Of a DNA stretch of 64,000 nt, positions 1-10,070 are shown one piece after another. Position 1 is the stretch's first letter. Each line of letters opens with the position of its first letter. The stretch is from Sorghum bicolor (lineage: Eukaryota; Streptophyta; Magnoliopsida; Poales; Poaceae), in NCBI RefSeq assembly GCF_000003195.3, contig NC_012879.2, positions 21,672,844-21,736,843 of the forward strand, given 5' to 3'. A program made the translations under genes and the position numbers. The notes under the pieces were generated by a model. The model worked only from the letters and a program-made list of their open reading frames with translations. It was not told where the DNA came from and made no database searches.

Positions 1-414
1 AGCATCATAATCATGGCTCGAGCATGAACCATCACCTTCACCATCAAGTGCGCATTGAGTAGTATCAATAGTTGTGTCACTAGTGGCATCATCATCATTG
101 GAGATTGCCCCATATTTCTCATTGAGAAATACCCAAATCTCATGGGCGGTCTTCATGTCAATGATCTCTCCCAATATGCAATCATCCAAAGATCTATACA
201 TGATGTTAGTAGCTTGGATGTCTAGATCTAGGCATTTCTCTTGAGCTTGAGTTAGATCATCTTCATCCAACACATGAGAAAAGCCTACATCTACCATCCA
301 CCACATTTGAGGAGAAATAAACATAAAATTGCATTGCATCCAATTTCTCCACCGTGCAAAGTGTGTGCCATCAAAAGAGTGTGGACACTCAACATCTAGC
401 CCATAAGCCGCCAT
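1..414 (-). CDS. Gag, N-terminal part (copia/Sirevirus type), truncated by the window edge
   Basis: From the ATG complementary to 412-414, 138 codons run without a stop to position 1, so the frame was open when sequenced. The protein should be the structural Gag that forms the virus-like particle in the cytoplasm. The start MAAYGLDVECPHSFDG, followed by a W-R-N-W-M-Q-C segment, has the FDG-x(5)-W layout seen at the start of copia Gag proteins. The second copia Gag in this window (20025) has FDGTNYAYWKVKM at the same place. Further on, AHEIWVFLNEKYG resembles the UBN2-type Gag region with its D/E-IW-x-x-L core. The leader between PBS and ATG is only about 37 bases. The zinc knuckle and everything downstream lie outside the window. 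Confidence 0.75.
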   Translation of the reverse strand, partial: MAAYGLDVECPHSFDGTHFARWRNWMQCNFMFISPQMWWMVDVGFSHVLDEDDLTQAQEKCLDLDIQATNIMYRSLDDCILGEIIDMKTAHEIWVFLNEKYGAISNDDDATSDTTIDTTQCALDGEGDGSCSSHDYDA

Positions 415-451
415 CCTCTCGGGTCGGTGAAGACCCCAAAAGAGAGACCTA

Positions 452-463
452 GCTCCGATACCA
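452..463 (-). other. Primer-binding site (initiator Met tRNA type)
   Basis: On the minus strand this reads tggtatcggagc, one mismatch from the tggtatcagagc PBS used by many plant copia elements. It lies two bases from the LTR edge at 466, which fixes the direction of the element. Confidence 0.85.
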
Positions 464-1542
464 CTTGAAGGGTCGAGATGGCGGACTAGAGGGGGGGTGA
501 ATAGTCCTTTCTAAAAATTATTACGCCGGCTAATCGAAACAAATGCGGAATTAAAACTATCGGTCTATCCAAGACTACACCCCTCTATCTAAGTTCTCTA
601 GCACCTTGTAAAGGATCCTAAACAAGCAAACAAGGTGCAGCCTTAGCAAGAGCTCGCCTAACCAATTCTAGGAGCAAGGTCACACAAACCTATGGCACTA
701 GTACTTTGCAAACCGGGGAGCTCCTACACAACTAGTAAGCAAAAGCACAAAGCTCCTAAGCTCACTAGCAATGCTCAATAACAAGGCAACCAATGCCAAA
801 TTAGAGAGCGCAAAATACTTAGCTACACAAACTAAGCAATGTGACTAACAAGGTTACACAAACCAAATTAGTCACGCAAGGGAACTACTTCTAGCTACAC
901 AAGCAAGAAGGTAACTAGTAAGCTACACAAGCTAACTAAATACAAGAGCAACTACACAAGCACAAGTATATGAAGTAAGAACAAGCTCGTGTATAGCGAA
1001 TGCAAACCACCGAGAAGAGTAGACAATGTTGACACGGTGATTTTTACCGAGGTTCACTTGGTTGCCACCAAGCTACGTCCTCGTTGTGGCGATACACCTA
1101 CTTGATCGATCACGAGCTAATTGGCATTCCAAAGCCAAACCCTCAGCGGGTGCCGCACATCCACTCTCATGATGGGGATCCTCCAAGCCACAAGCAATTC
1201 ACTAGAGTTGCTCTTCGCAATCCCCGCGGGGTGAGCACCGTACCCTCACAATCTCTTCTCCGGAGCACCGCACAATCTCCTTGTGTGCTTCGACGGAGTC
1301 ACAAGCCACCAAGCCGTCTAGGAGGCGGCAACCTCCAAGAGTAACAAGCACCACCGGCTTGCAACACGAACATCTAGTGCCACTCGATGCAATCTCTCAA
1401 TGCAACGCACTAGAATCGCTCACTCACACAATCGGATGATCAGTATCAAGCATATGTGAGTTAGAGGCTTTACTAGCACTCCCCAAGCATGGACACTAAG
1501 TCCCAAGGGTGCTCAGCACCAGCCAAGACCGGCTATCACTTC

Positions 1543-1550
1543 TATTTATA
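1543..1550 (-). promoter_or_regulatory. TATA box of the LTR promoter
   Basis: The minus strand reads tataaata inside a block that is also present in the LTR of the second Sirevirus (tataaata at 19103-19110). In both LTRs the box follows the palindrome-rich region and a short stretch containing gccaacggctagt or its equivalent. Position and conservation suggest the core promoter of the LTR. Confidence 0.6.
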
Positions 1551-1599
1551 GCCCCAAGGGCTAAACTAGCCGTTGCCGCTTCACTGGACAAAAGTCGTG

Positions 1600-1912
1600 A
1601 GCACCGGACTCACTGTAGGTAGCACCGGACGCTGGAACAGTGCGTCCGGTGCTCTAGAAACAGACACGTGTCACTAGCCGTTTGAGCTCGACCGTTGCCG
1701 CCAACGGCTAGCACACGCACGCGCGTCTGGAACAGTAGCACCGGACGCGTCCTGTGCGCACCGGACGCATACGCAGAGAGCAACGCAAACTTGCAACAGC
1801 ACCGGACTCTCAGCGTCCGGTGACACCGGACTCATCCTGTGCGCACCGGACTCTCAGCGTCCTGTGCCACCGGAATCGTCCTGTGCGCACCGGACTCTCA
1901 GCGTCCTGTGCC
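1600..1912 (-). repeat. Array of CACCGGAC / GTCCGGTG palindromes in the LTR
   Basis: At least ten half-sites of the type caccggac(gc) and (gc)gtccggtg or gcgtcctgtg are scattered here in both orientations, several forming short perfect inverted repeats. Equivalent arrays lie in the other two Sirevirus LTRs (18680-19045 and 50905-51265). Repeated palindromes in the LTR upstream of the TATA box are, as far as I know, a described hallmark of Sireviruses. The array is GC- and CpG-rich compared with the rest of the LTR. Confidence 0.75.
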
Positions 1913-3949
1913 TGCAGTTCAACTTGTTAGGTTGCTAACTTCTAGCTCTGAACTCCGAATTCGATAATCTTGGACATTTTGGAAAGCTTACTTAGAGTTC
2001 TATCCAATCTATATGAATACTCAATCCAAATCAAAATGGATCAAAGCAGTATTCCAATCTAAGAGACATCCTAATGTCCGGAGAACACCGAAAGACTTCT
2101 CTCTCTTCTCCAAGTTGAACAAAATCAACTCCAACACCTTCTCCTTTGCAAATGTTCCAACACCACCAAGTGTACACCACCATGTGCAAGTGTGTTAGCA
2201 TTTTGACAAATATTTTCCCAAAGGAGTTAGCCTCTCAAACTTGCCACGCCACTCGATCCAAATCACGTATGCAAAGTTAGATCGCTCAAGTGGCACTAAA
2301 TGACCGATATGCAAACAAGTTTGCCCCTCTTGATAGTACGGCCATCTATCCTAAATACGGTCATAAACTTCTCTACACACCTATGACCGGTGAAATGGAA
2401 AAGCCCTAGGTTATACCTTTGCCTTGCACTTTCCATTCCAACTCCTCCAATGTTGATGCAGCACATGCACCAACCAATCACCAAATGATATGATCCACTT
2501 CATATCATCACGTGACCATATTGGCTCATTAATCTTGACCTCACTTGCTCTTCACAGTTGCCTCGGTCCATCGGCGCCATGTCTTGCTCAAGCTTCACCG
2601 TCACACGCAGTCTCTCGCTTCAAAGCCTCCGATTTGCCCTTCACTCTTGCAACCGGTCCATCAAGCAAAGCCTCATCTTGATCTTCTCCACCTTGGTCAC
2701 ATGACTCCATGTCATGTCTCATATGTAATAAGCTCCTCCATCATCACATCATCACCTGTGGACTAATCTCCTGTGTATCTCATATAAACACTATTAGTCC
2801 ACATAAGTTGTCACTCAATTACCAAAACCAAACAAAGACCTTTCACCCTCTCCTGCAGTGAAAAGTTTTCCCAAGAACTTCATTTAGAAGGACAGCAGAG
2901 GAACGAGAGGAGAAGATAGATTCCATCCAACTCAGCCATTTATGTCCAAAACCCATAGCTTTCATGATAGTAATCATGGCATGATGCACAATTAGATTAT
3001 GGGAGTGCATTTAGTTAAGTTTTGAACTGATGGATTATATAGTAATGGAGATTTCTCCCTCTCAGCCTCCCAGCTGCCGCACCATCGCGCATAGCCGCAT
3101 AGGCCACAGCTCCACGCAACACTGACTGGTCACTAGTACCCACCACCAGCACCACAACGCCTGCTTCCTTTGCTTCCATGGCGCTTGTGGGGCCGCAGGG
3201 AGCAGCTGTCCCGAGTCATCCTCAGGTGAGGAAGCTGCAGCTTCTCCCATCTGGCCTCAGATAACAGACCTGTGGCCACCTCCTGCGTCGTCCTTGTGGT
3301 CGGTGAAGGAACTTTCCATGCTGCAGTCCGCACAGACCTGCCCCATGCTGCAGTCTCATGCGGCTTCGATTTATCCGCACAAACCTGCCGCATGCTGCAG
3401 TTCCGCATCTTCTATTCTTCTCAGCTATCATGATTGCTGCACACCAATGTTGCCAACTTGCTTCATTTTTACAATTTGTTATCAATGGTCGTTGCAATTG
3501 GTAACATTGAAATGTGATGGTGTTCATCTTTGAAATCTGAGAGTTATGTCACCGCGTGACCTTTTTTGTTAGGGAAATTTTGTTGCACGACACCGCAAAA
3601 ACTTGTAGTTGGCTGGCACACACCTTAATGACGAGAATTTGCTATAATACACCACGCCTATTATTTTATTGGTTGTCAGATTTCAAGACAGAGTAGGTAG
3701 GAAAATGACTTTTTTGCCCTCATCGGTTGTTCATTGAGTTTTGTTTTAACACACAACTGTGCAAAAGTTCCTAGCTAGGATTTTCTAAAACTATTCCCCG
3801 CGCGTTGCCACGGGTATGAGGGAGAAATATAAATAAGCTAGAATGTTAACTAAGAGATAGATCCCTCACGCATTGCCGTGAGATTTTTTGTGTTAAGTGA
3901 ATACTTATGCAGCGAAAAATGTTTTCCTAAATGCTAAACGGTAAAGAGT

Positions 3950-4085
3950 CGGTCACATACCGTTTAGCCATTATTCGGGCTAAACAGACCATTAAATGGG
4001 CTAAACGGTAAATTAAATGGGCTAAACGGATAATTAAACGGAAACGGTATACCACTGTGTAGCGTTTACAAGGCGTTTAAATGGT
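3950..4085. repeat. Cluster of gctaaacgg / ccgtttagc motifs
   Basis: The motif taaacgg, often as gctaaacgg, occurs at least five times in about 130 bases, with one inverted copy (taccgtttagcc). Clusters of short direct and inverted motifs like this are typical of the subterminal regions of hAT and other DNA transposons. I see no matching terminal inverted repeat, so the assignment to a transposon is inference. Confidence 0.4.
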
Positions 4086-4372
4086 CTAAATAAGTGTTTA
4101 GGCGAGCAGTGACGAAAAGTTATAATAATATAGACATGTTTTTTTGACAACATATAATACAAACATGTTAATTTGTGAAGCAACGTATAGAAGTCAATAA
4201 ATTACTACTTTAGTTAATCTAGTTGGGCCGCCATGCCCAATTCCCATGCATGCCAGGCGCACTCACGAAGAGACCGACTTGAAGTCTTGAACTGAAGCTT
4301 CGTGCAGACTCTAGGACACTCGCATATCGTCCGCTGGTCTGCTTGATCCGCTCACCACCTCTTGTGTTGAGA

Positions 4373-4484
4373 TGCTGACGCCGCACAAAGCCACCTATGT
4401 TTCTGCTCCGATGCTATGTTGCTGAGGCGCTGACGCCGCACAAAGCCACCCATGTTTGTCTGCTCTGATGTCGTGTCCCCTCGC
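4373..4484 (+). repeat. Two-copy tandem duplication, period 56
   Basis: The segment starting gctgacgccgcacaaagcca occurs at 4373 and again at 4429, followed in both by a diverged cctatgttt/cccatgttt stretch and a ctgctc(c/t)gatg stretch. It is a local duplication with no apparent coding meaning. Confidence 0.8.
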
Positions 4485-5336
4485 CTCCTCTACATCGATG
4501 ATGGCGTTGGCATCTTGGCCTGCGAAAGCCACATATGTTTGCTTCGGCGGGCCGGTGGATGGACCAGAGTGCGTAGTTGCGCTATGGAGCTGTGTGATGT
4601 TGGTTTATCGTGAGCTTGGGGCCTGGATGGATTATTTAAAGGGATATTGTGAAGAAAAGATGTGGAGCCATCGAGGGAGACCTGTAGACTTCGTCATTCA
4701 GTTGATGCACCAGGATACGGAAACGAAGGATGTCTCCTCAGCTACTAACGATGCTTTAGTTCTTTGGCTGAGCTTGACTTCACAGGAAGTGATGTACATG
4801 GCACTAAATAAACAACTGTAGATGGATGACGTCATCTCATGATATGGCGCAAGGAGAAGCAAGAGAAATAGACTAGTGGGGTTTGTCTTTATAGGAGATA
4901 TAGACATAAAGATTCCTAAAGGGTTATTAGGATGACTTGATAGAGTCAATGAATAGTGGAATAGGTAGAAAGAGGAGGCTTTGTGCAAACAGAGTTTCTT
5001 CCTGCTTAGAACAGTCGTCCATGGCTGCCCTCACCCATGCCGATGCACTGGTTGGCTGTGTCCCCAGCCACGCGTGGCCTGAGTGGCCACCACCCCTTGT
5101 CGAGCCAACCATGGACGCCGCCCCCCCCCCCCCCCCCCCGCTGAGAAAAGGTTGGGTGGGCATGATAACCATTACACTATTCACTCTCTCTCCCCAGGGC
5201 CCCCGGTAACCTAAAACCAATCATCCTGACTCTTTCTCCCCTTAAAACAAGCCCTACTTGTCCAAGGCTAACCCTTCCCCCGGTTCCCCCGGATAAGGTG
5301 GCGCCCCCGCCCCCTTTTTGGGCCAAAAGGGCCCTA

Positions 5337-5436
5337 NNNNNNNNNNNNNNNNNNNNNNNNNNNNNNNNNNNNNNNNNNNNNNNNNNNNNNNNNNNNNNNN
5401 NNNNNNNNNNNNNNNNNNNNNNNNNNNNNNNNNNNN
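5337..5436. other. Assembly gap, 100 N
   Basis: Exactly 100 N, the usual placeholder for a gap of unknown size. The left terminus of the CACTA element whose right end is at 46855 should lie in this gap, because typical CACTA subterminal sequence begins directly after it. Confidence 0.95.
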
Positions 5437-5823
5437 TTAGACTAAATAGTCACTACTTTGATTAGTTTATGACTTTTTTGTGGAGCCAACTTAGCTTAGT
5501 GACTTTAATTAATTTATGTCATAAAAAATGTCTTATTGCTAGTATAATGGAATATCGTGACATTATTTGCCATGTCATAATAACTAATTTACTATTGTCA
5601 TATAGCAAATGGTATATTGTGATAAGTCACAAAATATTTTATTAAATTTTTTGAAACATTATAATCTGGCCAGCGCGGAACCTGCCACTCGTGCACAAAG
5701 TAATGTGACAAAAGGCCCGCACCGCGCGTCCCCTGCACTCCCGTACCCCTTCGCTCACGTCCTCTCACCCATCGGCCGGCACCGCGTGTCCCTTGTCGGC
5801 GCCTCCCTCTCCACCCATAGCTC
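5437..5823 (+). other. CACTA left subterminal region and GC-rich flank
   Basis: 5437-5660 is AT-rich with repeated gtgac, gtcata and gtcac motifs resembling the region before the right CACTA terminus. From about 5661 the composition changes abruptly to GC-rich sequence that continues after the two LTR insertions (13201-13346 and 44395 onward). That block is probably the 5' region of the captured gene. The last five bases, agctc, are the target duplication of the first LTR element. Confidence 0.5.
5819..5823. repeat. Target-site duplication AGCTC (left copy)
   Basis: agctc directly before the LTR at 5824 and again at 13196-13200 directly after the other LTR. A perfect 5-bp duplication, as gypsy elements make. 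Confidence 0.9.
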
Positions 5824-6652
5824 TGTTGGGTATTTTAAACGCAAACAGAAAAATCCGCAAGCGCACGGATACCGATGTAGCTTTCACCCGGAAGTATTCC
5901 AGAGTATCGATTTTCCACACGGAACGTGAGTGTACTAATTAAGACTCAAGATCGCCCAAGAATAACTATATAAGTATTTTTGGTGGGAAGAGAGGAAGTT
6001 TCTTGAGAGTTCTCTAGTTGATCTAAGAATCAAGAATTACTTCAAGATTATTTATTTCGGGACATCAGAACACTAACCACAGAAATAGATGAGAAGGGGG
6101 CTAGGAAGCTCCGACTACGGTATTACAAACACCGATCCGAACAAGGTGGAATACGTCGACCGTTAGGGCTGTCACTACCCTAGGGCTACCACAACAATCC
6201 GTAGGATTGGGTGCAATTCCAGGTAATTGTAAGACTAAACACCACGTCTAATCTATTAATTACTACTCTAGCGTTTCAAAGACTAGAGCACTTGATGCAA
6301 GCGGGAATCCAATAAATAACTTGAATGTAACTAAAAGTAATTAAAGAACTCAGGAATTATGAATTGAAGAACCTGGAGAACGATGAAGAACGAACCAGTT
6401 GCTGCAAAAGTACAATATTGAGGAAGATCCGACAAATCTGGCTCCTCTTCCTCCGCTCTCCTCTTCTCTCTCCCTATTTTCTAGATTACAACTAAAACGA
6501 ACTAGAACTAGAACTAGAGGAAATAGAACTAGAGGAACTAGAACTAGAGGAACTAGATGAACTAGAGAGATCCTCTCTACTTGGATGATGAATTGAAACC
6601 CTAACTTTGATTCTGTAGAAGAGGTATGATCTCTAGGAGCCAGGGGACCTTG

Positions 6653-6660
6653 CTTATATA
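6653..6660 (-). promoter_or_regulatory. TATA box of the LTR (non-autonomous element)
   Basis: The minus strand reads tatataag followed by caaggtcccctgg. The Athila LTR has tatataag followed by caaggccccc at 22903-22910, so the promoter core is conserved between the two families. Confidence 0.6.
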
Positions 6661-6779
6661 GTCGTTTCAGATGAATCTGGGCCGTCGGATCAAACCGACA
6701 TTGATCGCACGATTTTCCTTGATCCTTTAGGTCGGTGGAGCATAATACGCGAAACGGGTCCGAATTGGACACTATAGCT

Positions 6780-6812
6780 GGGCGGGCGCCCTAAGGACTT
6801 GGGCGGGCGCCC
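6780..6812 (-). promoter_or_regulatory. Paired GGGCGGGCGCCC boxes, 21 bp apart
   Basis: Two copies of gggcgggcgccc start at 6780 and 6801. The same pair with the same 21-base spacing is in the partner LTR (12893 and 12914) and in the Athila LTRs (from 22754 and 22775). It also lies upstream of the internal TATA box of the Athila element (28353 and 28374). The boxes are roughly 140 bases upstream of the TATA box in the sense direction. I interpret them as a binding site for an unknown transcription factor. Confidence 0.5.
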
Positions 6813-7082
6813 TGTCCCTGAGCCCTCTCGGCCTCTACTTCGTTCCCGTGGCTTCTGGAGTCTTCTAGATGATAGAAAATTGCGCAGCACGTTAATATCT
6901 CTATGTAAACCCGACGTGTGGGCCTTTCTTCCGTATTTCCTGATAACACCCTGCAGAAATAGACAAACACCAAAACTTGTGGAATTCTGTCAGATAAAAC
7001 CCTAAGTCTGGGTGTTGGTTGCATTTGGCTCCTTTTCCATGGTTAGTTGATGGTTAAATGTGAGCATTAAGGACCGTCAACA

Positions 7083-9129
7083 AGCTCCCCTAAGCTTAAC
7101 CTTTGCTCGTCCCTGAGCAAAGATAAACTCAAAAGTTTCTGCAATGGATTCATACCTTAAAGATACACATGCGTTCAAACAAGACCTCATCTTTGGGTTA
7201 GGGTAAACTGTTAAGATTTAAACTTACTCATTTTACCTTCCACCATGAGGCTTGCAACCATCACTTGTGTCTTGAGCAGTTAAAAGATAGAACGGTCTAA
7301 TCAAGCACCATGTCTCTTGTTCTTCGATTAACTATAGCTCTGGAGTTTTTGCAGATTTTCAAATAAAACTCAGAGATTCCTTTTATGACTCTCTCTAGTC
7401 TCTCTTTTGTGGTATTTCTGGACCCTTACCATGACAGTAATGGTGTATGGCTTCTCTCAAAGTATGTGGTATTTTTAGTATGAGGCATAATGGCATTGCC
7501 TTCTCTATCACCCTACTATAATAAGGTTTTGATATCTGGAGCTCATAGGTGGGAGACAGCTAATACATACTTACAAGACATTTATTGCATAGTCAAACTA
7601 TGGATCCAGAGAAACAAGTCAATAAGTCAAATCAAGATGTGCATGTGTGGCGAATGAATGATGTATGGTGATGATGGTGATAACAATGGTGAAAGTCTAA
7701 TTCTACTTTTGCTCTTTTGAGAGGATACATACCTTCCTTGCTCTTTTGAAACTTTTGGGGAGAATAAGATGCTCTGTATTTTCTTTTTCTTTCCTCTCAG
7801 GTGGGTATCTTGTACCCCTAATTCTACTGTCAGACACTTGTCCATTTTTACCTCTCGTCTCACTTTTTCCTTTCTTTTGAGGTTCCGGGCACTTGCCCCT
7901 TTTTATTTCCTCATATCCTTTTTTTTTTCTCTTTTTTTAGAGCACCCATCTCCTGAAATAATATAGCAAGTGGTAGTAACCAAGATAACTTGAGCATTTA
8001 TTTCATAGGGGAAAAACAAAAATATTTTGGCTATTCTCTCCCGGATTAGGAGTAGAATATTTTTAGGTGATTCTGGAGATGGAAAGAGTGGATATATGTG
8101 GATGCGTACTTCCGGAGTAGAAGCAACATGTGTTAGTGAACGTGCAAGTGAATCTTGATTTAACCACATGACAAGCTCCTAAGGGTCTACACAGCTTGAC
8201 CACACTCAATGGTCATAAGCAGTAAAAAGTAAATGTATGGTTCATAGTCTAATAAGCATGTATATATGGCTATGGTAGGAATTTAAACTCTCATCATACA
8301 GGAACTCATCATACAACATTTTAAAGATTTTCAAAGATAAAATTCTCCAGAATTCTATCATCTCTAGGAATAAACAGCAGCTCAACCTTCCCATATCGTA
8401 TCCGTTAACGACTTAGACTTTAGATCAAGTACTCTCCCCACAAGTTCAGGTTTAGAGCAAATCTTAATTAATACGAGTCATGCCTAAACTTGAGAGAGAT
8501 TTCAATTTTGAGAACTAGTCATGGCAGAGCAACTATTCATCATTTCCATGTGAGAGCTTATCATGAGGGTTCATAGCAAATTTTGTTTATTTATTTATTT
8601 AGCAAACTAAGCAAAGATATATATAAGTACAAAATCTTTATTTGGGTTTTTATGATTATGCATCTTTTTATTATTTGAGTAAAATATAAACATGAGTAGA
8701 ACACTTAGCTGGATAAATGGGGGTGCTCTCCCCCAAGCTGGATTTTGACGTAATTTCTTTTTATGAAGCTAGCAGGTGGCGGATTTGTATTTGAATGTCG
8801 GCAGCACCCTGACAGCGATTAGGATGTTCTCTGTCTGCTAGTCTTCTTTGATCCTTGAATTCAGTGTTAGCATAAATATCTAGCCTTTACCATATTGAGC
8901 CTCCTCAATAAATGTTACACTCTTTGGTAGGATCATAAATTTATTTTTATATTTTTATAGGATAGGAATATATTTATTTTATTTTTATGCCACCACAGTG
9001 AATGTACTTATGGGTTTTATCCCATGAGCATGCTCACATGGGGCTTACTATTTTTAACATTTTTATTTTCTTTTCGAGATGATATGAACCTGATTATCTT
9101 AGCAAACTATTTTAAATAATTGAAAGGAA
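7083..9129 (-). other. 3' internal region without genes (non-autonomous gypsy)
   Basis: The first bases on the sense strand before the 3' LTR are aggggagct, preceded by ggacgagcaaaggttaag. The Athila element has the matching gacgagtaaaagcctaag followed by its purine tract at 30592. This identifies the polypurine tract at 7083-7091. The remaining 2 kb is AT-rich with microsatellite-like T runs (7915-7940) and no open frame that resembles a retroelement protein. Confidence 0.7.
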
Positions 9130-10070
9130 AAGGATAACTACCAAGTTTACATCTTGGCAAGGCGTTCGGTGTTTTTAAGTCCTTCGAACGGGACTCTCCG
9201 TTTTCTCAGTCGTCCTGGGATTCGCTGATGGCGTAGTCGGTGGTTCCGGCGGCGCCTGGTCTTCATGTATAACTAACTTCTCTCTCCACACCTGACTCGG
9301 TGCTACGGTCTCCTCAGGACAGTTCTGTTCAAGTTGTATGTCTTCAGACCTTACTACTTCTCCTTCGTAGTCTGCCCATCCATCCTTGATGATTTGCCTC
9401 CTCTGGTTGCGGTTGCGTCATCTTCTTCTTGTCCTGACCTGCTTAGAGTCTTCAACTATATAGTTAGGGTCAATAGAATAGCGGCGTACCTTCTCAGAGG
9501 GGAAGTGCATGTGGACTTCTCCGGTTCCAATGTAAATGATTGCTTTAATGGTGCTGAGGAAATGTCTTCCAACGATGACGAGTGGATCGAATTCGTCTTC
9601 TCCCATGTCAATAACCTTTCGGCATGTCTGATCTGCCATCCGGTGTCGCAAAGTGTCTTCTGAAAGTTGTATCCATTAATAGAGCACTGGATGCTTGGCA
9701 CACCTGGGTCGTCCTTTTTGATCAAGAAAGGTGACTTGAGTTGACGATCTTGACCTCCTTGAGCTCAAGTGACCATCTTAGCTGACTCAGTCTACATTTG
9801 CTTGTTCCTGTTCCCCCTGTTGATCCTCTTCCTTGGTTCATTTTGGGATTGCTTTGAGATTTGTGTAATCTTGTTCTTGAAGGAAAACGTCTGCTTCCTC
9901 CCTTTGATGTAGAAACTGATCTTGGCAGCACTAGCGTGGATGACCGCTCCCGAGGTGTTCAGGAATGGCCTCCCCTGGGTATAATATTGACACTGGAGCC
10001 AAAGTCGCAGAGTGCTTCTGGGAAGTCCACCATGCCGATGGAGATCGGGATGATAGGGCGTCCTTGATCG
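9130..10070 (-). pseudogene. Gag-protease remnant of the non-autonomous gypsy element
   Basis: Translated on the minus strand in shifting frames, this region contains recognisable retropepsin pieces. Near 10065-9960 an isoleucine-rich PISIGMVDFPEALCDFGSS segment is visible. About 230 bases further, GVPSIQCSINGYNFQKTLCD is followed by TG. Then GEDEFDPLVIVGRHFLST and an IYIGTGEVHMHFPSEKVRRY stretch match the C-terminal half of the protease in Athila/Tat-type polyproteins, with the usual hydrophobic-x-x-GR-x-FL strand. At least two frame changes and several stops make it non-functional. Two D-x-G-like active-site segments in such a short space suggest an internal duplication or a composite origin. 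The real enzyme would cleave the Gag-Pol polyprotein in the virus-like particle. Confidence 0.7.

Larger units (their letters stand above)
1..2845 (-). mobile_element. Sirevirus-like Ty1/copia element, 5' part, cut by the window edge
   Basis: Read on the minus strand, this is a 5' LTR (2845 to 466), a primer-binding site (463 to 452) complementary to initiator-Met tRNA, a short leader, and the first 138 codons of Gag running off the window. The LTR border on the internal side matches that of the second copia element at 18085-33608, including the C-rich stretch just inside the LTR end followed by the PBS. The rest of the element and the second target-site duplication lie outside the window; the five bases after the LTR at 2846-2850 are ccctc. 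Seen: LTR edge, PBS, open gag frame. Inferred: Sirevirus lineage, from the LTR palindromes and the Gag start. Confidence 0.85.
466..2845 (-). repeat. 5' LTR of the leftmost Sirevirus-like element
   Basis: The 2,380-base LTR begins (minus strand) with tgaaaggtctttg at 2845 and ends at 466 beside the PBS. The beginning resembles the LTR start of the element at 18085 (shared ggttttggtaatt). No partner LTR is visible, but internal sequence is attached, so it is not a solo LTR. Several short open frames inside it (for example around 1084-1344) have no family resemblance and I do not treat them as genes. Confidence 0.85.
2846..5336. other. No recognisable gene; short repeats only
   Basis: I find no coding sequence I can defend here. 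An open frame of 121 codons (4456-4821, plus strand) has no familiar motif and lies partly in a tandemly duplicated segment. Minus-strand open frames at 3062-3527 overlap a block in which catgctgcagt recurs about every 28 and 50 bases. A perfect short hairpin (ctcacg-cattgc-cgtgag) lies at 3865-3882, with a degenerate relative near 3797-3814. The last 200 bases before the gap are rich in homopolymers (19 C in a row at 5121-5139, then runs of doubled bases) and look like poor consensus at a contig end. Confidence 0.6.
5824..7082 (-). repeat. 3' LTR of the non-autonomous gypsy element
   Basis: 1,259 bases, bounded by tgttgggta on the left and caaca on the right. The partner LTR at 11955-13195 is nearly the same length with scattered substitutions and small indels, so this insertion looks older than the Athila copy at 22484. 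Confidence 0.9.

Noticed and set aside
1084..1344. 86-codon open frame that looks neat at first sight
   Set aside because: It is antisense inside an LTR; the same sequence recurs in antisense in the LTRs of the other Sireviruses without frame conservation.
4456..4821. 121-codon plus-strand open frame
   Set aside because: No recognisable motif, overlaps a tandem duplication, and has no clear promoter or conserved feature.
9334..9663. 109-codon plus-strand open frame
   Set aside because: It is the shadow of the protease remnant on the opposite strand, which has real family motifs.
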